Both the position numbers and the translations under genes were made by a program. Below are positions 10,841 through 19,478 of a stretch of DNA of 64,000 nucleotides, piece by piece. The DNA comes from Kluyveromyces lactis (lineage: Eukaryota; Ascomycota; Saccharomycetes; Saccharomycetales; Saccharomycetaceae). Position 1 is the first letter of the stretch, and each line of letters begins with the position of its first letter. The notes under the pieces were generated by a model, which was not told the origin of the DNA, searched no databases, and saw only the letters and a list, made by a program, of their open reading frames with translations. The stretch is taken from positions 992,001 through 1,056,000 of the forward strand of contig NC_006042.1 in the NCBI RefSeq assembly GCF_000002515.2. The letters run 5' to 3'.

Positions 10841-11826
10841 ATTATATTTCTGATTGACTGTACTCGCCTGTAGTATACTTATATCTTGCCCTATGATGTT
10901 CACTTGTCAATCAATTCATCTGATAAAAGTCAGTGATAAAGGAATAATGTCAGCATGACACATTTATGTACGTAATTTATACAAAAAATTATTTGTCAAA
11001 GGGATCACTCGCTAAAATAAATATGGGGAATAACGAACAATGAGCAGAACCAACCAGCCGTCGTTTTGGAGTATGTTAAAGAGGATTTAATGATCGCATA
11101 CATCCCTTCTTCACGGCCATTAAGCTCGCAGTTAATCATCAACACTGAAAAGCAGAAACTTTACGGAGCTCCACGATGTCATTAACAATGATCCTGACTT
11201 AATCTAACTACAGTCTCAAATTTGCCTTTGCTCAAGGCTATGTCGTAGAATTGGAGATCGGCATTGTCACACTAATTCCGGTTTTCGTTATGAAATACCC
11301 TAAAAATGAAAGACCAACGTCGCATGCGGGGTAACCCCCAAGTTGAAAAAACTTACCCCGGGTAGCAAAGAAGATCCAACTCACGTGACTAGTATCTATA
11401 GATTGTTTCACGTGTCGCGTACTGTTTCCTTCTGGTCTCTTCTTCCTTTCCAAAGTGCGTTTCTGAGCTTTTGATCCTGTTTTTGTTTACGTTTTTTAAT
11501 TTTTGATCCATCTATTAAGGAACGTAACAAAATGAAGCACTAAAAGCGTATGAAATTTAGTACACATGTTTTGTAACACAAAGGAAATCCATAAATACGT
11601 ACACTTGAAGAGAGTCTAAAACTGTTCTACAATCAGCTTTGCTAATCATTAGAATTAATCGTTTTCTTTGACAAATTGTTTTTTGTACAAGCGTTTATCT
11701 AGTGAAATTATTTCGCTATCTCCCAGATCATTATTGAATGATCGCGTTTTCCTTGTATTGATGAGTATCAAATCACTTTTCTGGCTATAATTCTGCAACT
11801 GAAAATCAACAAACTTTGACCGACCA
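10841..11826. promoter_or_regulatory. Divergent POT1/BNR1 intergenic region
   Basis: Contains an inverted repeat CGGGGTAA...TTACCCCG at 11327-11360 and two CACGTG E-boxes, at 11381-11388 (TCACGTGA) and 11409-11414. CACGTG is the Cbf1-type site. The GGGTAA-like arms resemble, but do not equal, the Reb1 site CGGGTAA. No RNA gene was seen. Confidence 0.55.
11327..11360. promoter_or_regulatory. 8-bp inverted repeat, possible operator
   Basis: Arms CGGGGTAA and TTACCCCG are separated by 18 nt in the POT1/BNR1 spacer, next to two CACGTG sites. The CGG-ended arms suit a dimeric zinc-cluster factor, or a pair of imperfect Reb1-like sites. The factor is unknown. Confidence 0.5.
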
Positions 11827-14800
11827 ATGACTGTTGATAAGAATGAAAAATCCATTAGTATTTTGTTTCCGCTTCGATCTGGATCCATTAATGCTCCGAC
11901 TGCAAATGCCAAGACCAGGTTTTCTAGCAATGATTCCAACGATGATCTGGTAATACAAGGGCTGAATCTAGTAGGAACAGGGCTCAAACCTCGCTCCCAG
12001 ACCCTGCGATACATGAAATCACACAACTTTTCAACTCCGAACGTTGATTCTACGCGACATGTTTCTAAAACGGATAAAATGTGTTTAGCAGACACTCAGC
12101 TACCGTCAGAACAAGAAATTGATGCCAAGTTTGAAGAGTTATTGAATGGACATGCGTTTCTAGGTACTGCTAAGCAAAATTTGAAAAGCTTGTCGTATAC
12201 CCGTAAATGGGAATTGATTCAGAAGGAAAAGAAACTACATGGTGATATAACGATGCAAGACGATTCAAAATTGAATACTTTACATATGATTTTGAGCAAT
12301 TTGAATAAGAGATTCTCGGTTACTCAAACACTTTATCAATTGGAACGTTTACTTCGACATGCTGATTTTATTTCGCTGTTTGTGAATGCAAACGGAGTTT
12401 CGATTTTGAATGGGTTCATTGATTTATTGGATAAAAAATCCCAGTACGTGTACTTATGCTGTTATAAAGCATTGCTTAACGATACTTCAGCAAGATCTGT
12501 GATATTCCAGAATAATGATTGGATAACTTACGTCTTCTGCCTTTTAGGAACGCTCACAACTGACCTTAGAGTTCGTCTTTTATCTACCCAAATTGTGATC
12601 CTTCTGACATATTCCACTGAATGGTCAGATTCTTTGTTGGAATCGTTAGATTTGTGCTACGAAAGTTGGATCCAGGCAGTAGAAATGACTCTTCGAAACC
12701 CGGAGGATTATGCGTTTAACAACTCTTTAATTCTTCCAAAACCAAAAGAATTGCTCGTAGATTACTCTATATCTACATTGTTACTGGTTCAATCCATTCA
12801 ACAACTTCTGCCTTCCAATGATCTAAAACTGGCGTGTTTCAAAAGATGGAAGAGAGCTGGAATACACCGGGTTTTCCGGCTAATGAAGGATTTAGACTCA
12901 TCAGCTTTGAATCAGGACATAGACCTGTATATCGAACTTGAATTGAAGGTGCAAGACAAACAGTTCAAAAATGAGTTTCTGAGTGAAATATCTTATGGTC
13001 CTCAAATCAAGAGTTTAATCGAATATACTAAAGATACGCCGTTAGAAACGCCTATTTGCAATATTATAGAAACGATCTTGGAGCTAGTAAATGAAAGAAC
13101 AACGGAAGGTTCAATAAAACTGTTCTATGTTTTCAATTCTATTCTAACCTATCTATGCGAACATACCTTGGATGGTAGCTTTGATGAAACCAACACGGAA
13201 CAAGTTTTCATGACCTCACTAGATCATATAATGGATAACTTACAATCCCATCAAATTGCCAAAAGAGCAATGATGGAACTGGATGAAAAGAAGAAAGAAT
13301 TTGATGGAATACAACTTCAATTGGATACATTGCTACAAGACAAACAGGTTTCCAAAGGGGATCTACTGCAGAAATTAGAAAATAAAGAAGAACTTTTGAA
13401 ATCAAGGGAAATAAGAATAGAAGAATTGCAAGACAGATTGGAAGTTGTAGAAAATCAGCTAAAGAAAGAAAAGAAACAGTTGGATCTCACTATCGCCCAT
13501 AGAGATGTAGCAGAATATACACCAAAACGTTCTGTGTCACTGTTTGAGACTTTAAAAGAACATAAACCGCTTATTGGTACTCAACGATCAACTTCCTTAT
13601 CAAAAAGTAAACGTATAGCATCGCTATCCACTGTTGCAAATGAAAAACCTCAGTCAAAATATCCGCACTCTACCCCTTATAACATCTTGAATAACAATTC
13701 TGACGATGACCTTCCAGTGACTCCGATATATCCACGCAAGAACGACATATTCCATCAGGTATCAGCACTCCCAAAACTATCTTCCAGTAATGATGTAGTA
13801 TCAGCAACGACCACAGAAGTTCCATCAGCCCAAACAGCATTTGTGATTCCTGCTTCTATTGCAGCACCAGCGGCTCCGCCGCCTCCACCACCACCTTTAC
13901 CGCCTCAACTGAAAAGTATAGAAGCCTTCACCTCACCAATGACCAATGGACCGGCCCTAGTAACTAGTTCTGCTTCCTGTGCTTCGTCAAATGTCGCGCC
14001 TCCACCTCCGCCTCCACCTCCGCCTCCACCATTACCATCAACTCTGTCATCCCTGAACAAGGAATCCACAGTAGAAGATACATCTTTATCAGTTGCATTC
14101 CCAAACGAAACCCTCCCAGGAAAACCAACAGACGGCATTCCTCCTCCTCCACCGCCTCCTCCTCCTCCTCCACCATTACCTCTAGCTAACAATGTGACAT
14201 TCGTGTCTAAGCCTAAACCAGAGGTAAAACCGTTGAAGCAGATTCATTGGGACAAGATAGAGGATATTAGTGACACACTTTGGAATGAACCAACAACTAG
14301 GAGTGACTTAAAGGAGGACTTAAATGAAAAGGGTGTCTTTAATGAGATTGTGAACTTGTTTGAACAGAAGGCAGTTCGAATGAAGAAGAAATCCAACGTT
14401 ACAGCTAGTAAGAAGAACGAAAAAGTTTCTCTTTTGTCAAGGGATCTGGCTCAACAATTTGGAATCAACCTACATATGTTTTCTTCATATTCTGTTGAAG
14501 ACCTTTTGATAAAAGTACTAAGGTGTGACGATGATATAATCAAGAATCATAGCGTTCTTGAGTTCTTTAACAAGGATGACTTCGAAACTATCCCCCAAAG
14601 TATAATTAGATCTTTCGAACCCTATGCGTCAGATTGGAAAACCGGTAAGGCTCCGAAGGAAGACGTCAGTAAATTGGAAAGAGCTGATAGAATATACCTC
14701 GAAATGTTTTACAACATGAGATATTACTGGAAAATCAGAAGCTCCTCTCTCTTGATCGCTCTGACATATGAAAAGGACTATTATGACATCTTGTACCAAT

Positions 14801-15678
14801 TACAGAAGATCGATGATGGGACCTCAATGATCAAAAACTCGAATAGACTCAAACAATTTTTCTACATTGTCGTAGAGATCGGAAACTTTATGAACAACAA
14901 GAAAACGCAGGGTATCAAACTTTCCTCATTGAACAAACTCTCCATGGTAAAGACAAACAGTGATAAGAATTTATCCTTTTTGCATGTGATAGAAAGAATC
15001 ATCAGAGAAAAATATCCCGACATATACGATTTTACAAGAGATTTGAATAGGTTATCTGACCTGGGGAAGATTAACATTGAATCGATAGAAAGTGAGATAC
15101 ACGAATATTACGAAAAAATAATGAGAATGAAGGAGTCATTCGAACGTGGAAAACTCTCGCATACTGAGAAACACCATCCAGATGACAAATTTAGAAAGAA
15201 AATCAGCGCCAAGCTTCCCAGTGCCGTCAGAAAAGCAGAACTGTTACATAATCAATGTAAACTGACTATGAATGATTTCAACAGCACTATGAAGTACTGC
15301 GGTGAGGATCCAACAAATTCCGAAGCCAAAAACACGTTCTTCAGAAACTTCTCTGAATTCCTAACGCTTTTCAATAAAATATCACAAGAGAACAAGGAAC
15401 GAGAAGCAATGAATCGCGTACATGAACAAAGACAACAGTTATTACAGAAGGCTTCGACAGAAACCCAAGTTGAAAAATCTGCCGATGACGAAGCTGCAGA
15501 TACGATAGATATACTGATCAAAAAACTGCGTAGCGTTGACCCTCAACAGACAATCCCTGGTTCATCCGTTCCCGGAACATCATCTCATCCAGAAAAACGT
15601 TCTACGCCAAGAACCAACAGAGATCAAAATCTATTATCACGAGCCATGACACTTAAGAGCGGCATTCAAAACCTGTGA
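11827..15678 (+). CDS. BNR1: Formin Bnr1
   Basis: Formin nucleating linear actin cables, expected at the bud neck under Rho control. The 1,283 residues compare with 1,375 in S. cerevisiae. In order: an N-terminal GTPase-binding/FH3-type armadillo region (about 85-480), a coiled coil (about 485-555, rich in EELL and KKEKKQ), an FH1 region with three proline runs (about 681-692, 721-733 and 769-784) for profilin-actin, the FH2 domain (about 795-1190; KPLKQIHWDKI, then FFYIVVEIGNFMNN), and a basic C-terminal tail. Bnr1 rather than Bni1 is supported by synteny: POT1 and SKG1/AIM20 flank it as YIL160C and YIL158W flank BNR1. The start is the first ATG. Confidence 0.95.
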   Translation: MTVDKNEKSISILFPLRSGSINAPTANAKTRFSSNDSNDDLVIQGLNLVGTGLKPRSQTLRYMKSHNFSTPNVDSTRHVSKTDKMCLADTQLPSEQEIDAKFEELLNGHAFLGTAKQNLKSLSYTRKWELIQKEKKLHGDITMQDDSKLNTLHMILSNLNKRFSVTQTLYQLERLLRHADFISLFVNANGVSILNGFIDLLDKKSQYVYLCCYKALLNDTSARSVIFQNNDWITYVFCLLGTLTTDLRVRLLSTQIVILLTYSTEWSDSLLESLDLCYESWIQAVEMTLRNPEDYAFNNSLILPKPKELLVDYSISTLLLVQSIQQLLPSNDLKLACFKRWKRAGIHRVFRLMKDLDSSALNQDIDLYIELELKVQDKQFKNEFLSEISYGPQIKSLIEYTKDTPLETPICNIIETILELVNERTTEGSIKLFYVFNSILTYLCEHTLDGSFDETNTEQVFMTSLDHIMDNLQSHQIAKRAMMELDEKKKEFDGIQLQLDTLLQDKQVSKGDLLQKLENKEELLKSREIRIEELQDRLEVVENQLKKEKKQLDLTIAHRDVAEYTPKRSVSLFETLKEHKPLIGTQRSTSLSKSKRIASLSTVANEKPQSKYPHSTPYNILNNNSDDDLPVTPIYPRKNDIFHQVSALPKLSSSNDVVSATTTEVPSAQTAFVIPASIAAPAAPPPPPPPLPPQLKSIEAFTSPMTNGPALVTSSASCASSNVAPPPPPPPPPPPLPSTLSSLNKESTVEDTSLSVAFPNETLPGKPTDGIPPPPPPPPPPPPLPLANNVTFVSKPKPEVKPLKQIHWDKIEDISDTLWNEPTTRSDLKEDLNEKGVFNEIVNLFEQKAVRMKKKSNVTASKKNEKVSLLSRDLAQQFGINLHMFSSYSVEDLLIKVLRCDDDIIKNHSVLEFFNKDDFETIPQSIIRSFEPYASDWKTGKAPKEDVSKLERADRIYLEMFYNMRYYWKIRSSSLLIALTYEKDYYDILYQLQKIDDGTSMIKNSNRLKQFFYIVVEIGNFMNNKKTQGIKLSSLNKLSMVKTNSDKNLSFLHVIERIIREKYPDIYDFTRDLNRLSDLGKINIESIESEIHEYYEKIMRMKESFERGKLSHTEKHHPDDKFRKKISAKLPSAVRKAELLHNQCKLTMNDFNSTMKYCGEDPTNSEAKNTFFRNFSEFLTLFNKISQENKEREAMNRVHEQRQQLLQKASTETQVEKSADDEAADTIDILIKKLRSVDPQQTIPGSSVPGTSSHPEKRSTPRTNRDQNLLSRAMTLKSGIQNL

Positions 15679-15765
15679 ACAACCTCTCTCCTCTAGCCCT
15701 CAGTCACATACAAACTTTTCCCGATCCAGGAAACCCAAGTACAATACATATGAACAGTTTAAACG

Positions 15766-15789
15766 TATATATATATATATATATATATA
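15766..15789. repeat. TA dinucleotide microsatellite
   Basis: About 12 TA units in the BNR1 downstream region, likely in the 3' UTR or terminator, where TA-rich efficiency elements are normal in yeast. Confidence 0.9.
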
Positions 15790-15993
15790 GACCAACGCCG
15801 GAACAATATTACTCGAAAAGTTTCACATAACTTTTCCCCACGAAACGGAAAAATAAAGCCCTTTAACGTCGGAAGCCCAAAATTTCGTGAATTGTCCAAC
15901 CTTTCAGCATAGCCAAACTGACAGTACTCCGATATTCATGCAAATCTCATCTACAAACCGGTCTCTGCTTCTCTCTTCGTAACCATACACAGT

Positions 15994-16026
15994 CTAGATC
16001 TAAAAACCTAGATCTAAAAACCTAGA
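15994..16026. repeat. 14-bp tandem repeat
   Basis: Two perfect copies of CTAGATCTAAAAAC (15994-16007 and 16008-16021) followed by a partial third. Each unit holds a palindromic AGATCT. No function is recognised. Confidence 0.85.
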
Positions 16027-16726
16027 TATATTACATCAGCATTTGATACCTAAACCCACAAAAATAACAATCCTGCCGCAACTATATCGCCAAGCCACAA
16101 GCCGAGAAAAGATGTAATCCTAATATAACAGGGTAACGCAAGATATTTGTACTGTATCCTTACTTAACGCTACACACTCCTTGTAAACCATCCCATCTCA
16201 GTTCTCAGGTCTTACCTATCTCTATGTCCACCGGCTAATAGCAAGATCTGCATGTTCTGATCGGCTTCTATATTTCCGTTTTCTCAACGTTTACGACTCG
16301 AGCAAATACAGCTTCTGCTAGTCAGAAACATCAACACAACTTCCCGTCTGGAAGCATTCTTTTTTTTTCGAAAAAATCTAGGTTTAAGAGAGATTTATAT
16401 ATTTATATATTTATGTATAAGTGCAGATACAGTTACAACGGATCTGGAGATCTATAAGTATTTAGCAGCTAAGTGGTTTGGCAGAACAGAGTATCCACCT
16501 AGCATAAAATTAAGAAGGTTAGAAGTAGTTCCCGGTTATACACTGGATCTGTTTGTGCTTTGGTTTTTTTTTGGTCTGATTGTTTGTTACTTGGTGATAT
16601 AAGGCAAAGCGTGGTTTGAGACCTGTCTTGCGATATTTGTGAACTGATCTTCGAACAGTGTTATAAGTATTCCTTTCTACGTCGCGAGTTTTGCTAGTTT
16701 TGACGAATTCGTAAGTACTGTGTATC

Positions 16727-17773
16727 ATGAGTGATAATACTGTTGGCGTGGCCGTTGGTTGTGCTGTAGGAATACCCATCGGAGTGGGGATTATAGTTGC
16801 GTTTGGGTTTTGGTATCGAATGCAGAGGAGATTCAAGGAAGAAGAGCTGGAACACGACGGGCATTCAAATTTTGATGAAGAGATGAGTTTCAACGATATG
16901 GGTGTGATGAAGATGCAGCAGGCTGGTGAGCATGTTCAGGAGAATGAGCACGAAGTTCATGGGAATCACGTTTCGTCCGATGAAACGGCATCGTCCAGTG
17001 AGGAGAAGAGGGAAAGGGAAGTGGATCATACTAGTACTCAGCTAAAGAATAACTCGTCTACCGGGTCCATCAGTAGGGGTAAATCGGGGAAAAGGAATAT
17101 ATATACGCCTGCATATCGTAAACGGTTGCAGGAAACGGTTTCCTCAATACAGAAACCCATGGATTTTGATTCGAGCAATAACACGAAAAGTACTTCTACT
17201 TCGATCACGTCTGCAGATACTCCAAAGAGACAGAGTAGTCAGATCAACATGTTCGATAAGATGATACCGATGCTGCCCGATGCTGCAGTTGGTGGAAATG
17301 GATCAGGATCCATTTTTGACGAGGGATCTGTGCCCAGGAGAAATTCATCGAATGAAACTCTACTAAAAACGATCGGAACACTCGATTTGGGTGCATATCC
17401 AAGGCGAGGTTCGTCAGTACAAATTTCCGGTATGAATAATAATAATGCCATCAACAATCATAATATTAATAACGCTGATAACTCTATCATTTCGTCGAGA
17501 CATTCGTTAACATCGCTGCATACACACATGTCTTCTCCAAGTACGAATTCAAAACCTATAATAGAGAATGTATTCGACACGCCGAAAGGTTCTAAAGTGT
17601 TGACCTTACCAGCGGAAAACGATTCATCTGAACAATATAGGCTACAGAATAATTACGATATCAGAGATGATCATCACATTGCTGAAGAAGATCAGTACGA
17701 AAATGAGTTCACGAACTACTCGGAGAATAAAAGGGAATTTATCGATTCTTTGAGACCAAAAAGACAAACATAA
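16727..17773 (+). CDS. SKG1: Skg1/Aim20-family membrane protein
   Basis: Single-pass membrane protein of 348 residues; S. cerevisiae has two duplicates, Skg1 and Aim20. A transmembrane helix lies at about residues 5-27 ([19 protein letters not shown]), followed by a basic WYRMQRRFK stop-transfer and a long hydrophilic, Ser/Asn-rich tail. Conserved blocks include [29 protein letters not shown] and the C-terminal [11 protein letters not shown]. Skg1 is linked to cell-wall polymer composition at the bud; the biochemical role is unknown. Position between BNR1 and COA1/BAS1 matches both the YIL158W and YKR100C contexts, as expected of an unduplicated ancestor. The N-terminal signal anchor fixes the start. 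Confidence 0.85.
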   Translation: MSDNTVGVAVGCAVGIPIGVGIIVAFGFWYRMQRRFKEEELEHDGHSNFDEEMSFNDMGVMKMQQAGEHVQENEHEVHGNHVSSDETASSSEEKREREVDHTSTQLKNNSSTGSISRGKSGKRNIYTPAYRKRLQETVSSIQKPMDFDSSNNTKSTSTSITSADTPKRQSSQINMFDKMIPMLPDAAVGGNGSGSIFDEGSVPRRNSSNETLLKTIGTLDLGAYPRRGSSVQISGMNNNNAINNHNINNADNSIISSRHSLTSLHTHMSSPSTNSKPIIENVFDTPKGSKVLTLPAENDSSEQYRLQNNYDIRDDHHIAEEDQYENEFTNYSENKREFIDSLRPKRQT

Positions 17774-18088
17774 GGCAACCGTAAAATGGTACTATCTGTC
17801 ACTCCATGGAGGAAATCCATTCATCTCCTGGCTGAGAGAAATTCACATACTCGAAAAAAAAAAATCTCATTAACCATTGTTTGCCAACCGGTAGACTCAT
17901 ACCATATTGGAGCTGCTATTACTATCATCATTGTTATTATTATTATTACTATTTTAATCTGTGTATTTAATATTTACAAGATATAACGAAAGGAAAAGTA
18001 CACAGTTAGCTTACAAGGGAGAATAAGGGCTAATGCATTATGATAAAATGATACATAAATAATGAATTCTCAGTTGAAAAATACACTT
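17774..18088. other. Convergent intergenic region SKG1-COA1
   Basis: About 315 bp between two stop codons, with an A-run and a TTA/ATT-rich stretch near 17935-17955. A 66-codon open frame here is low-complexity and judged spurious. Nothing else is seen. Confidence 0.5.
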
Positions 18089-18631
18089 TTATAAAGTTTT
18101 AGCACCACCGCTTTCCTCTAATAGATCGTATTTCTTGTCATCAACCTTGACACTCCATTCGTGGATGAAAAATTCTTGGTGTTGGTTCTCTCTGTCTGCA
18201 ACTAATCGAACTTCACCGACCTTACCCTTGGAACCCTTCAAGTAAAACTTGATATTGACATTACCAGCAACTTGATTAAGCTCCCCAGAGACCCATGGAA
18301 CGAGCCCATCGAAATCTATCTGATCACCAAGAACTTCTCTAATCTTAGGCGAACGACGCATATGGTATAGGGTATTGGAAATAACCGGAGACTGTGTCTT
18401 CTCATAGTTAAAAATCATAGCCAATGCTGAGGTCATTAGAACAATGAACCCAACAAACTGGAGTCTTCTCTTGTTGACATCTTTAGTTGGGTCTGGTAGC
18501 TCTCTATCGATTCTCATTGGTCTAAACTTGTCTTTTAATATAATCTCTGGTTCTTGAGAGGCCAAAAACCTCCTTGTAAGTATTCTGCTCACAGAAATTC
18601 CGGATCTTGGTGCAAGGATGCGTCTAAACAT
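18089..18631 (-). CDS. COA1: Coa1, cytochrome c oxidase assembly factor
   Basis: Mitochondrial inner-membrane protein that acts with Mss51 and Shy1 in maturation of Cox1. The 180 residues compare with 197 in S. cerevisiae. The N-terminus is a typical presequence (MFRRILAPRSGISVSRILTR, rich in Arg and lacking acids). One transmembrane helix follows (FVGFIVLMTSALAMIF, about 72-87), then a soluble domain related to the Tim21-like Coa1 fold, ending KYDLLEESGGAKTL. The frame is open upstream of 18631 without ATG, and the ATG chosen begins the presequence directly. Its place next to the DUF1748 microprotein gene repeats the YIL157C-YIL156W-B order. Confidence 0.9.
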   Translation of the reverse strand: MFRRILAPRSGISVSRILTRRFLASQEPEIILKDKFRPMRIDRELPDPTKDVNKRRLQFVGFIVLMTSALAMIFNYEKTQSPVISNTLYHMRRSPKIREVLGDQIDFDGLVPWVSGELNQVAGNVNIKFYLKGSKGKVGEVRLVADRENQHQEFFIHEWSVKVDDKKYDLLEESGGAKTL

Positions 18632-18910
18632 TGTTAATATGGAGTTTCTAGCCTGTGCTGGTGTTGGCGGATTGTGTAGCAATGTCCCTTCCCTGTTTCC
18701 TAATCATCGTATGTTGTACTGGCCAGCTTCTTCGACTAAATTTTTCAAATACTCGGATCTTCTTATAATATCATTTCATAGTAGAAATCAAACAATGAAT
18801 CGAGAAAAAGGTATGAAACTTGAGTCAAATCAGCAAACAGGAAATCATCTGTGGCCAAAAGAATATACAAAGACGAGGTGTCTTCAAATAAACCACGTTT
18901 ATTCCCTAAA
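18632..18910. promoter_or_regulatory. Divergent COA1/DUF1748 promoter region
   Basis: About 280 bp between the COA1 ATG and the first exon of the DUF1748 microprotein gene, so it should serve both. I see no named element. Confidence 0.45.
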
Positions 18911-19286
18911 ATGACCTTTGTATGTTATGCTATGAAGCCTAGTTTGGGTTGTCAATCGTATTGCTACGATTATATGTCTAAAAGATACTAACATCTATGC
19001 TATGAAATGCGCTCATTCCTTCCGAAGAGGAAGAAGGAAAGAGTGTGAATTGGATGAGCAAGACTAATTTAAGATCGGTAAAACTGTACATTTGGCTATT
19101 GATGCTGTTTTAATTTCTACCTGCTTGGCAGGTATTAAGAGAAATACTGGATTGACCCCTAAGATTGATCACATTAGCGATATTACCGTTAGGGAATATT
19201 CCACGAAATATTTGAACTTGGGAGAGTCAGTATATGATTATACAGTGGCAACTCTAGGATCTTCATCATATTTCCAGAGGAAATGA
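18911..19286 (+). CDS. DUF1748 microprotein (YIL156W-B type), two exons
   Basis: Spliced small gene. Exon 1 is 18911-18919 (ATG ACC TTT); the intron 18920-19073 begins with consensus GTATGT, has a perfect TACTAAC branch site at 18986-18992 and ends TTTAAG; exon 2 is 19074-19286. The product is 73 residues. Exon 2 reads IGKTVHLAIDAVLISTCLAG and ends YTVATLGSSSYFQRK, the pattern of the DUF1748 family. I recall the S. cerevisiae counterpart YIL156W-B as also split after a 9-nt first exon; that is memory, not checked. Position next to COA1 matches. The 154-nt intron passes several purine-rich AGs before the used one, but only TTTAAG lies in the open frame. Function unknown. Confidence 0.85.
18920..19073 (+). 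other. Spliceosomal intron of the DUF1748 gene
   Basis: GTATGT donor, TACTAAC branch (18986-18992) and AAG acceptor. The branch-to-acceptor distance is about 80 nt, long for a yeast, and AGs at about 19025-19060 must be skipped. Confidence 0.8.
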
Positions 19287-19478
19287 GATACAAAAGACGA
19301 AGTTCCCCTTTAATAACTTAATTTGTTTTTTTTGTGTGATCTTTTCGCTATAACGGGTTAGCTATGAATGAAACAGATGTGATTGTAAGTCCTTAACATA
19401 TATTTATAGTTAGTATATTCATTATATATTTAAGTGGTTTTGAAAATTAAAGTTCGGTGTAATGATACATTGCTGGTT

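Larger units (their letters stand above)
15679..16726. other. Intergenic region with short repeats
   Basis: Spacer of about 1 kb between BNR1 and SKG1, both plus strand. It holds a TA microsatellite (15766-15789) and a 14-bp tandem repeat (15994-16021 plus part). The SKG1 promoter should be in the right half, where T-rich tracts and TATA-like TTATATATTTATATATT (about 16395) occur. Confidence 0.5.

Noticed and set aside
11655-12095. 146-codon frame antisense to the BNR1 start
   Set aside because: It overlaps the clear BNR1 N-terminus and has no family features.
13905-14192. Glycine-rich frame on the minus strand
   Set aside because: It is the reverse of the proline-rich FH1 codons of BNR1.
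17786-17986. 66-codon frame after SKG1 with an Ile-rich end
   Set aside because: The hydrophobic end is produced by an ATT/TTA simple repeat in the SKG1 downstream region.
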